This document shows, piece after piece, positions 1 to 4,846 of a stretch of DNA of 10,672 nt. The notes beneath the pieces are model-generated. The model saw only the letters and a program-made list of their open reading frames with translations, did not search any database and was not told the DNA's origin. Position 1 is the stretch's first letter; each line of letters begins with the position of its first letter. The DNA comes from Patescibacteria group bacterium (GTDB taxonomy: Bacteria > Patescibacteriota > Minisyncoccia > Phycocordibacterales > Phycocordibacteraceae), in the NCBI GenBank assembly GCA_018823385.1, contig JAHJIK010000004.1:1-10672 (forward strand). Reading direction: 5' to 3'. Made by a program: the position numbers and the translations under genes.

Positions 1-962
1 GGAATCTCTTCCTTGGTTGCAGGGTTAATGGCCATCAATCCTTCAAGCTGTACCCCTATCTTATCTTTATTCTCTGAGCGCTCACGCTCCGTTTTGGTAA
101 CAGTTGTATCAATATATTTCTGAACAACAGACGTGTTCTTCAGTGAATCAAGTACGGTTGCAACAAGCGGATGCTCTGGGGCTAGTACTACATACGTAGC
201 ACCGAAAATAGTATCGGGACGTGTGGTGAATACTTCGATAGTTTCCTCGCGCCCAGATAGCGCAAAGAAGAGTTTGGCTCCTTCGGACTTTCCAATCCAT
301 GCACGCTGCGCATCCTTAATATCTTCACGCCAAGGAAGTGGGTCAAGATCTGACAGCAATCTATCTGCATATCCGGTGATTTTCATAAACCACTGGGTAA
401 GTCGCTTCTCTTCAACAGGTGTACCGCAGCGTTCACACGCACCATCAACTACCTGCTCATTTGCAAGCACGGTCTGGTCTTTAGGACACCACTTTACTGA
501 CGCTTCTCTTCGCTCCGCAAGGTTGTTTTCATAGAACTTAGTGAAGAGCCACTGTGTCCATTTGTAGTATGAAGGGTCACAGGTAGCGACTTCTTTAGAC
601 CAATCAAAAGAGGCGCCCATAGACTTCAACTGCTCGCGCATCTTTTCCATGTTGCTGTACGTCCACTCCTTTGGATCAAGACCACGCTTAATCGCAGCGT
701 TTTCGGCAGGAAGACCAAAGGCATCGAACCCAATTGGGAAGAGCACATTTTTGCCTGTTGCACGCAGATATCGTGCGTATATATCAGGCATGGCATATGC
801 ATACCAGTGGCCGGTGTGCAGGTCACCTGAAGGATATGGAAACTCAAAGAGTAGGTAGAACTTTTCCTTCTCGGTATCAGTTAAGTCGGCCGTGTACAGG
901 TCAAGGTCTGCCCATTTCTGTTGAGCATTCTTCTCAATTGATTGGTGATCGTACCCTTTCAT
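1..962 (-). CDS. leuS: Leucyl-tRNA synthetase, N-terminal 320 residues (cut by window edge)
   Basis: Charges tRNA-Leu with leucine using ATP, in the cytoplasm. The visible 320 residues hold the class I signature as HTGH (residues 49-52, after YPSGDL), then the LeuRS-typical FDAFGLPAENAAI (79-91; most homologues have W in place of the first F). A zinc-type cluster follows, with C159, C176 and C179 around TVLANEQV. TTRPDT (246-251) marks the start of the CP1 editing domain that hydrolyses mischarged tRNA. The KMSKS loop and anticodon-binding domain would lie beyond the left edge; full-length bacterial enzymes exceed 800 residues, so about 40% is present. The ATG is at 960-962, five bases after the stop of the upstream membrane-protein gene, with only a weak GAGAG before it, so it is probably co-transcribed and translationally coupled. 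No frame disruption is visible. The family assignment is firm. Confidence 0.97.
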   Translation of the reverse strand, partial: MKGYDHQSIEKNAQQKWADLDLYTADLTDTEKEKFYLLFEFPYPSGDLHTGHWYAYAMPDIYARYLRATGKNVLFPIGFDAFGLPAENAAIKRGLDPKEWTYSNMEKMREQLKSMGASFDWSKEVATCDPSYYKWTQWLFTKFYENNLAERREASVKWCPKDQTVLANEQVVDGACERCGTPVEEKRLTQWFMKITGYADRLLSDLDPLPWREDIKDAQRAWIGKSEGAKLFFALSGREETIEVFTTRPDTIFGATYVVLAPEHPLVATVLDSLKNTSVVQKYIDTTVTKTERERSENKDKIGVQLEGLMAINPATKEEI

Positions 963-967
963 ACTCT

Positions 968-1936
968 CTATAGAGGTTTTGCGTATGGGCGGTATATTTC
1001 AGGATCGATAGTACGCTCGAAACACGTCTCTCCAGCTCCATGTTCCCAGTTGTTGTTCATCTCAGATGGATATGACACAGCCCTATCAGGATATGCACCC
1101 TTTCCACTCATATCTTGCGTCTCGAAGTTGAAGTCGGCACAGAGCTTGAAGCTCATATCACCAGTTATTTCGTATACATACGTCTCTCCTGTTTGTGGAT
1201 CCTTCATAGCAGGTGTATATCCACTCATCGGGTCCTTGGTCATTTCTAGCGTTGCAGGAAGTACTTCTTTGCTCTGCCAGTAGTTCAGCACCTGATACTG
1301 GAGGCTCTGGAGGTCTTGCTCCTTTTGCTGATCGAATCGGATGAGGCGTGCATCCTTAGGAGTACCGACGATAAAGAAACCAGAAACAATAGCGAGCGCC
1401 GCTACAAGTGCCACTGCAATACCAATCAGATTGGCACGCTTCGGAAACATAACCCAGTACCCTTTAATGTCGGCCAAGAAGTGCATAAACACAGCCGAAG
1501 CAACCAGCAGTACCACAGCTACTTTCAATAGGAATCGGATAGTAGTCTCACCTGAAAGGAAGTAGTTGATAAGCGTAATGAGGTCGATGGCAACAGTCGC
1601 TCCTGCAATAAAGAGCGTAAGTACCAATGCCCAACGACGCACCCAAATCATCGCCTTACCTGGCTCAACTTCAATAGTTGAACGAATGAGTCGGAACAAA
1701 ACAATTGCGAGCGGTGTAAGGACGATGAGTGTTGCCATACTAATGCGCACGGCAGTTCCAAAAACATCCCCGCTGTATGCAAGTGGATCTGGATACGCTC
1801 GATTTATATATTCAAATAGGAGGGTGATGAATGAGATTGTTGCTCCGTACAGTGCAACAAGTGCTCCAGCCCAAAGAAAAAAGTCCTTAGGTGTTGTTCG
1901 GCTGGTAGTGGGAGGGGTTACGGGTGCAGTTTCCAT
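968..1936 (-). CDS. DUF5671-type membrane protein with pilin-like outer domain
   Basis: A 322-residue integral membrane protein of unknown function. After a short polar N-terminus come four hydrophobic segments (about 18-41, 62-84, 102-125, 134-156) that resemble the DUF5671 domain common in Patescibacteria, then a fifth at about 169-190. Positive charges fall in the loops at 84-101 and 157-168, which suggests these face the cytoplasm and the C-terminal 130 residues face outward. That tail begins with a charged helix (RLIRFDQQKEQDLQ onward), then a DPQTGETYVYEI stretch (247-258) and KLCADFNF (264-271). This is the pattern seen after the hydrophobic helix in pseudopilin-like proteins. C266 and C305 could form a disulfide. 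The ATG follows an extended -10 sequence so closely that the mRNA would be leaderless. The gene sits between ychF and leuS, with five bases to leuS. The DUF5671 call is from pattern recognition; the pilin-like comparison is inference. Confidence 0.8.
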   Translation of the reverse strand: METAPVTPPTTSRTTPKDFFLWAGALVALYGATISFITLLFEYINRAYPDPLAYSGDVFGTAVRISMATLIVLTPLAIVLFRLIRSTIEVEPGKAMIWVRRWALVLTLFIAGATVAIDLITLINYFLSGETTIRFLLKVAVVLLVASAVFMHFLADIKGYWVMFPKRANLIGIAVALVAALAIVSGFFIVGTPKDARLIRFDQQKEQDLQSLQYQVLNYWQSKEVLPATLEMTKDPMSGYTPAMKDPQTGETYVYEITGDMSFKLCADFNFETQDMSGKGAYPDRAVSYPSEMNNNWEHGAGETCFERTIDPEIYRPYAKPL

Positions 1937-1944
1937 ATGTGTGG

Positions 1945-1953
1945 ATTATACCA
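1945..1953 (-). promoter_or_regulatory. Extended -10 promoter, leaderless start of the DUF5671 gene
   Basis: On the minus strand the 34-base ychF-DUF5671 interval contains TGGTATAAT, a perfect extended -10 (TGn plus TATAAT). Standard spacing puts transcription start near 1938, two bases before the ATG at 1936, so the message would have essentially no leader. No good -35 is visible at 17 bases (AGTTAG). The element also forms half of a 7-bp inverted repeat, TGTGTGG and CCACACA at 1938-1957, which could be coincidental or an operator. Confidence 0.65.
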
Positions 1954-1967
1954 CACAATTCGATGTT

Positions 1968-3065
1968 CTAACTATGCAGAAACACCATCACGTCTCCGTC
2001 CTGAACTACGTACGTCTTCCCTTCAGTACGGATATCTCCCTTCTCACGCGCAGCTCCCCAGGTTCCGTCCTGCACTAACACATTCCACTGTACAGTTTCA
2101 GCGCGAATGAACTTGTCTTTAAAGTCGTTATGAATAGCGGCACCTGCTTCAGGAGCAGTGGCACCCGCTGGAATAGTCCACGCACGTGTTTCCTTTGGTC
2201 CGGTGGTGAAGTATGTAATAAGACCAAGTGTTGTGTACGCCCCTCGAATAAGTTCAGTTAATCCTTCTACCTGCACACCGAGCTCTTCTCTAAACATCTG
2301 CTTGTCTTCGTCAGCAACATCGTTAAGCTCATGCTCAGTTGCAGCATCCACCTGCACATAGGACGCACCAAGAGACTCAACCAGGTGGAACGCAGCTGCT
2401 GCACGTCCGTCATTTGCTTCATCAATATTGTGACCACCTGACTTTCCATTGAAGCAGTACAGAATTGGCTTCATGGTGAGGAGGTTCATAGACTTAATAC
2501 GAAGCGCCTCTTCTGGAGTTAAGCCAGCAGAACGTGCGAGCTTTCCTGCAGCCAATACCTGTGCCACTTTAGTGAGTACCACCTCTTCAGCAACAGCATC
2601 CTTCACTCCCGCCTTTACATCACGAACCAAACGCTCCTTTCGTTTTGATACCGCATCCTGGTCTGCCAATACGAGTTCTAGGTTGATAACCTCAATGTCG
2701 CGTACTGGCTCAACATCTCCATGTACGTGAGTAATGTCAGGATCGTCAAAGAAACGAACCATTTGGAGAATGGCATCCACTTCACGGATATGTGAGAGGA
2801 ACTGATTTCCAAGACCTTCTCCCTCAGATGCACCCTTTACGAGGCCTGCAATATCAACGAACTCAATAGCAGCAGGCAGGATCTTCTCTGACTTAGAAAA
2901 TTCAGCAAGTCGCTCGAGACGCTCGTCTGGTACTCCAACGACACCTACTGATGGATCAATGGTACAGAATGGATAATTCTCAGCAGGTACTGAGGCTTTA
3001 GTGAGAGCATTAAAAAGCGTGGATTTCCCCACGTTCGGTAGACCGACGATTCCGATTTTCAACAT
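1968..3065 (-). CDS. ychF: Ribosome-associated P-loop NTPase YchF (OLA1 family)
   Basis: A cytoplasmic Obg-family NTPase that in studied bacteria binds ribosomes, prefers ATP over GTP, and is linked to stress and translation control. The 365 residues match the usual bacterial length of about 363. Motifs in order: G1 GLPNVGKS (8-15), YPFCTIDP switch I region (31-38), G3 DIAG (71-74) followed by GLVKGASEGEGLGNQFL, a helical insert (about 135-195), the G4 strand KPILYCFN (199-206), and a C-terminal TGS domain (about 281-365, from LITYFTTGPKETRAW to GDVMVFL). The G4 position reads NGKS, whereas family members usually have NxxE, which sets ATP preference. No Shine-Dalgarno precedes the ATG; the 26 bases upstream follow a terminator-like hairpin. 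Its promoter is unclear: TACAGT at 3072-3077 could give a leaderless start, or read-through from the upstream RNA could serve. The family call is firm. Confidence 0.97.
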   Translation of the reverse strand: MLKIGIVGLPNVGKSTLFNALTKASVPAENYPFCTIDPSVGVVGVPDERLERLAEFSKSEKILPAAIEFVDIAGLVKGASEGEGLGNQFLSHIREVDAILQMVRFFDDPDITHVHGDVEPVRDIEVINLELVLADQDAVSKRKERLVRDVKAGVKDAVAEEVVLTKVAQVLAAGKLARSAGLTPEEALRIKSMNLLTMKPILYCFNGKSGGHNIDEANDGRAAAAFHLVESLGASYVQVDAATEHELNDVADEDKQMFREELGVQVEGLTELIRGAYTTLGLITYFTTGPKETRAWTIPAGATAPEAGAAIHNDFKDKFIRAETVQWNVLVQDGTWGAAREKGDIRTEGKTYVVQDGDVMVFLHS

Positions 3066-3090
3066 GTATAGACTGTACGTCAGAGGAGGG

Positions 3091-3119
3091 ATAAAGAAAA
3101 GCCCTGCACGTGGCAGGAC
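3091..3119 (-). terminator. Intrinsic terminator ending the structured RNA, upstream of ychF
   Basis: On the minus strand GTCCTGC (3119-3113) pairs with GCAGGGC (3107-3101) across a CACGT loop, giving seven base pairs, followed by TTTTCTTTAT. One pair is a U·G wobble only when transcribed on the minus strand (A·C on the plus strand), which supports this direction. It lies 25 bases before the ychF ATG, so it could end the upstream RNA, attenuate ychF, or do both. Confidence 0.75.
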
Positions 3120-3274
3120 TTAGAATGGGTGCCAGCTGGCGGACTGAGAACGACTGTGGCCGCTCTCACTCTTCATCGGAGGGCGTCGAGTGTGCCCACC
3201 AGCTGGCTATCAGTAGCAACGGGTAGGAGGGCTGTACCCATCCGCTTTCGCCCTGGGGGTGGCTAGCCACTGAC
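3091..3274 (-). ncRNA. Candidate structured small RNA of about 180 nt, unknown family
   Basis: No credible protein gene covers this GC-rich interval. The inferred transcript starts at 3274, seven bases after a TATAAA box, and ends at the U tract near 3091. Visible helices: 3274-3266 with 3217-3209 (9 bp, two G·U), formed by the very 5' end; 3206-3194 with 3144-3132 (13 bp, two G·U, around self-complementary CCAGCTGG); and 3188-3185 with 3154-3151 (4 bp). Inside the first helix, 3254-3250 pairs with 3232-3228, and 3239-3235 could pair with 3225-3221 as a pseudoknot. Alternatively 3243-3236 can pair with 3130-3123 (8 bp) near the 3' end. A 12-base palindrome lies at 3259-3270. I looked for hallmarks of tmRNA, RNase P RNA, SRP RNA, 6S RNA and common riboswitches and found none. 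Either a free-standing ncRNA or a 5' regulatory element of ychF is possible. Structures were paired by eye, not by energy calculation. Confidence 0.6.
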
Positions 3275-3280
3275 ATGAGC

Positions 3281-3309
3281 TTTATACCACTACTTTGCCT
3301 TCCTCGCAA
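3281..3309 (-). promoter_or_regulatory. Sigma-70-type promoter for the structured RNA
   Basis: The minus strand shows TTGCGA (3309-3304), exactly 17 bases, then TATAAA (3286-3281) preceded by TGG, an extended -10. The -35 matches TTGACA at four of six positions. It overlaps the last codons of the oxidoreductase gene, and the -10 begins one base after that gene's TAG stop. The predicted start at 3274 is the first base of the 5' helix of the RNA. Confidence 0.65.
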
Positions 3310-3868
3310 GCCCTCCGATCTTCGCAAACCAATACGCTTTCTTCGCGTCTGAAAGATGCTCTGAGTTTCCAATTTCGGTAAGGCGTACTTTCATACCAGA
3401 GAAACCAAGTGTGGCTTTCGTTATTTCATTACTAAAATCGCCGAAGAAGAATCGGATAACAAAGGCATTCAAATTTGAGAGCACAACAACCCGTGCAGTC
3501 TTTCCTTTCAAGAGCGCGTCCCACCCCATCTTGTCTTTACGGTATCGAAACGCAAAGTGTGGCAACCACATACGGTCAAACATTCCCTTAAGAAGCGCAG
3601 GAACTGCAGACCACCAGAGTGGGTACATAAGTACAAAATGGTCGCACCACTTGATGTGCTCTTGTATGAGTTTTAGGTCAGGTTCCAACTCCTGAATTAC
3701 TTTGTATCCTTTGTGTAAAATTGGGTCGAACGAAAGATCACCAATATTTAGTCGACGCACTTCATATCCACTCAGTTTTGCTTCATTCTCGTACGTTTTA
3801 GCAAGAGAGCCGGTGAGCGTATCACTATCAGGGTGACCTAATAGAATAAATATTCGTTTGCTTTTCAT
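3290..3868 (-). CDS. Flavodoxin-fold NAD(P)H dehydrogenase (quinone)-type oxidoreductase
   Basis: A 192-residue cytoplasmic flavoprotein of the Flavodoxin_2 family (NQO1/MdaB/KefF/YwrO group). These proteins bind FMN or FAD and pass two electrons from NAD(P)H to quinones or similar acceptors; the true substrate here is unknown. Seen in the sequence: the first beta strand and flavin-phosphate loop as RIFILLGHPDSDTLTGSLA (5-23), the strand-loop YPLWWSAVPALLKG (82-95) followed by MFDRMW, typical of the family's flavin ring-binding region, and GWDALLKGKTARVVV (115-129). Length is normal for the group. The ATG overlaps the TAA of the 77-aa gene by one base (TAATG) and AAGGA lies just before it, so translation is probably coupled to that gene. 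The last codons overlap a promoter for the downstream RNA. The family is well supported; the subfamily is not resolved. Confidence 0.9.
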   Translation of the reverse strand: MKSKRIFILLGHPDSDTLTGSLAKTYENEAKLSGYEVRRLNIGDLSFDPILHKGYKVIQELEPDLKLIQEHIKWCDHFVLMYPLWWSAVPALLKGMFDRMWLPHFAFRYRKDKMGWDALLKGKTARVVVLSNLNAFVIRFFFGDFSNEITKATLGFSGMKVRLTEIGNSEHLSDAKKAYWFAKIGGLARKAK

Positions 3869-4101
3869 TATCCTTGCTGAAGAGCCGTAAGCTCGTCTTT
3901 ATACTTCTTCATCACCTCCATTGTAGCTTTCATCTGGTTCTCACCACCCTTCTTAACGCGACGGTCAATTTCCTCTCCTATCTTCTTAAAGAGATCAGGA
4001 TTCTTCTGCACCATAGCCAGCATCATTTCACGCTGTGCTTCTGGCACGTCCTTTAACTTACTTTTTGCAATTTGATTAACGAGGAAATTTTGTATACCCA
4101 T
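3868..4101 (-). CDS. Small conserved-looking helical protein, unknown function
   Basis: A 77-residue protein that I recognise only as resembling hypothetical proteins of Parcubacteria-type genomes; no function is known to me. It is highly charged and likely all-helical: an amphipathic N-terminal segment (GIQNFLVNQIAKSKLK, 2-17), a PEAQREMMLAMVQKNPDLFKK segment (residues 20-40), and a long charged helix (about 42-74). There is no signal peptide, cysteine or membrane segment. The ATG at 4099-4101 has no Shine-Dalgarno but lies about three bases after the predicted start of an extended -10 promoter. It is the first gene of a two-gene unit with the flavodoxin-fold oxidoreductase, whose ATG overlaps its TAA. 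A role as a partner or stabiliser of that enzyme is possible but is inference only. Confidence 0.8.
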   Translation of the reverse strand: MGIQNFLVNQIAKSKLKDVPEAQREMMLAMVQKNPDLFKKIGEEIDRRVKKGGENQMKATMEVMKKYKDELTALQQG

Positions 4102-4110
4102 ATGTGTCGT

Positions 4111-4119
4111 ATTTTATCA
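4111..4119 (-). promoter_or_regulatory. Extended -10 promoter, leaderless start of the 77-aa gene
   Basis: The minus strand reads TGATAAAAT, an extended -10 (TGn plus TAAAAT, one mismatch to TATAAT). Predicted start is near 4104, three bases before the ATG at 4101. No -35 is evident (GAGGGC at the 17-base position). The downstream ACACATATG context is identical to that before the DUF5671 gene, where TATAAT is likewise just upstream. It directly follows the preceding gene's terminator. Confidence 0.6.
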
Positions 4120-4156
4120 TACAACAAACCGCCGCCCTCAATACTTGAGGACGGCG
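4120..4156 (-). terminator. Strong intrinsic terminator of the 120-aa gene
   Basis: On the minus strand 4156-4145 pairs with 4141-4130 around a three-base GTA loop. This gives 12 continuous pairs, with a U·G pair at 4151/4135 that would be a C·A mismatch on the plus strand, so the signal is directional. It is followed by GTTTGTTGTA, a modest T-rich tract. It lies 21 bases past the stop of the 120-aa gene and just before the next promoter, cleanly separating the two units. It may also be the terminator of the whole atp transcript, since none is visible after atpC. Confidence 0.85.
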
Positions 4157-4177
4157 ATATTGAATGGTAGCCGGCAG

Positions 4178-4540
4178 CTAGTACCGGGCGAACTTTGCTG
4201 CTTTCTGAAAGAAACGCGCAAGAGTCCTGTGCGACGCCGGACCATATCTGGTGCAGATATAAATCTCACGCTTGCCGAGTGGGCGCCTCTCGCGCCGTAA
4301 TGCAGCGTGAACATCCGGTGTGAGACGCAGCGAAATAGTCTTGGTGGTCGTTTGCAGAATACAATCCGGCCCGCGTCCGACAGAATCATGAACGCCCAGA
4401 TAGAGTATCCACTTAGGTGCATGGCGATTGACAGCATCGCAGAAACACCGCGCGAACGCCTCTCGAGCTTTTCTTGCCCGGGTCTTGCGCTCGCGCTCGG
4501 ACTTTTTTTTGCTGCCGTTACCCTTGTTCCGTTTGGTCAC
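4178..4540 (-). CDS. Basic 120-aa protein, unknown function, GTG start
   Basis: I do not recognise this protein. The first 30 residues are a polar Lys/Arg-rich tail (KRNKGNGSKKKSERERKTRA, residues 3-22) that looks disordered. The rest has a hydrophobic stretch (PKWILYLGV, 42-50), LRLTPDVHAALRRERRPLG (71-89), and a basic C-terminus. Cysteines at 32, 34, 60 and 96 are not in an obvious zinc pattern. Arginine and lysine dominate, so binding to RNA, DNA or another polyanion is plausible but unproven. Support for a real gene: a GTG at 4538-4540 preceded by GGGAGGG and a six-base spacer, a promoter-like sequence upstream, and a matching strong terminator downstream. Its base composition looks richer in G and C than the flanking genes, which together with the unusual Shine-Dalgarno hints at a later arrival. 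Overlapping open frames on both strands are less well supported. Confidence 0.7.
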   Translation of the reverse strand: MTKRNKGNGSKKKSERERKTRARKAREAFARCFCDAVNRHAPKWILYLGVHDSVGRGPDCILQTTTKTISLRLTPDVHAALRRERRPLGKREIYICTRYGPASHRTLARFFQKAAKFARY

Positions 4541-4546
4541 AAAGTA

Positions 4547-4553
4547 CCCTCCC
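4547..4553 (-). promoter_or_regulatory. Strong Shine-Dalgarno deciding the GTG start at 4540
   Basis: GGGAGGG on the minus strand, six bases (TACTTT) before GTG, is the only near-consensus ribosome binding site in the window. It selects the GTG over any internal ATG and is a main reason for accepting the 120-aa gene. Confidence 0.75.
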
Positions 4554-4579
4554 TATTCTACAGGTTCAGTCCAGCCCTT

Positions 4580-4608
4580 TGTATATCAAAATTGAACCCC
4601 TAGAGCAA
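4580..4608 (-). promoter_or_regulatory. Probable promoter of the 120-aa gene
   Basis: TTGCTC (4608-4603), 17 bases, then TATACA (4585-4580) preceded by TGA, an extended -10. Predicted start is near 4573, giving a 33-base leader that carries the Shine-Dalgarno. It overlaps the end of atpC. An alternative -10, TAGAAT, lies closer at 4556-4561. The gene could also be read from the atp operon, because no terminator separates them. Confidence 0.45.
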
Positions 4609-4845
4609 CACAGTCACCTGATTCTTTGACACTTCAACGATACCTCCCTCAATAGCAATCGGGAATGATTCTCCCGCAGCAGATACCACTACGGCGTCCC
4701 CTTTTCCAAGCGGAGATACAAACGCTTCGTGGTTTGCGAGGATGGTCATAACCCCATCAGCTCCAGGCAGCGTCACCGAAGCCGCCTCTCCATCAAAGAA
4801 GTTCTGACCTACGCGCGCTACCGTTAGCTGAAAGGTCTTTGCCAT
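4600..4845 (-). CDS. atpC: F1-ATPase epsilon subunit, short form
   Basis: Central-stalk subunit that sits on gamma and the c ring and couples rotation to catalysis. The 81 residues cover only the N-terminal beta-sandwich: FQLTVARVGQNFFDGEAASVTLPG (residues 5-28) matches the usual start, with GADGVMTILANHEAF (28-42) corresponding to the family's GxxGxxGILPxHxP region, ending in GGIVEVSKNQVTVL. Typical bacterial subunits run about 130-140 residues. The C-terminal two-helix hairpin, which in many bacteria inhibits ATP hydrolysis, is absent, with no remnant before the stop. The stop is followed by non-coding sequence and a promoter-like site, so this looks natural rather than a frameshift. The ATG follows the atpD stop after one base, so coupled translation is likely. 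Identification is firm from motif and operon position. Confidence 0.93.
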   Translation of the reverse strand: MAKTFQLTVARVGQNFFDGEAASVTLPGADGVMTILANHEAFVSPLGKGDAVVVSAAGESFPIAIEGGIVEVSKNQVTVLL

Positions 4846-4846
4846 A

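Noticed and set aside
1566..2078. Plus-strand open frame of 170 codons across the DUF5671 and ychF genes
   Set aside because: Opposite strand to two well-supported genes, spans their intergenic promoter, and its translation resembles no protein family.
3091..3274. tmRNA, RNase P RNA, SRP RNA, 6S RNA or a common riboswitch
   Set aside because: No tRNA-like end or ANDYALAA-type tag, no GAGGAAAGTCC P4 strand, no GGAAG-type SRP loop, and no 5'-3' end pairing as in 6S. No known aptamer core was recognised.
3166..3372. Minus-strand 68-codon frame across the oxidoreductase end and the ncRNA region
   Set aside because: Out of frame with the oxidoreductase, no start signal, and it reads through the promoter and structured-RNA helices.
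4561..4599. GGTTCA...TGAACC inverted repeat after atpC as an operon terminator
   Set aside because: Six-base arms separated by a loop of about 25 bases and no U tract; it fits a promoter and leader region better.
4307..4603. Plus-strand 98-codon frame overlapping the basic-protein gene
   Set aside because: No ribosome binding site or promoter, the only plus-strand gene it would imply, and it runs into atpC; the minus-strand GTG gene has signals at both ends.
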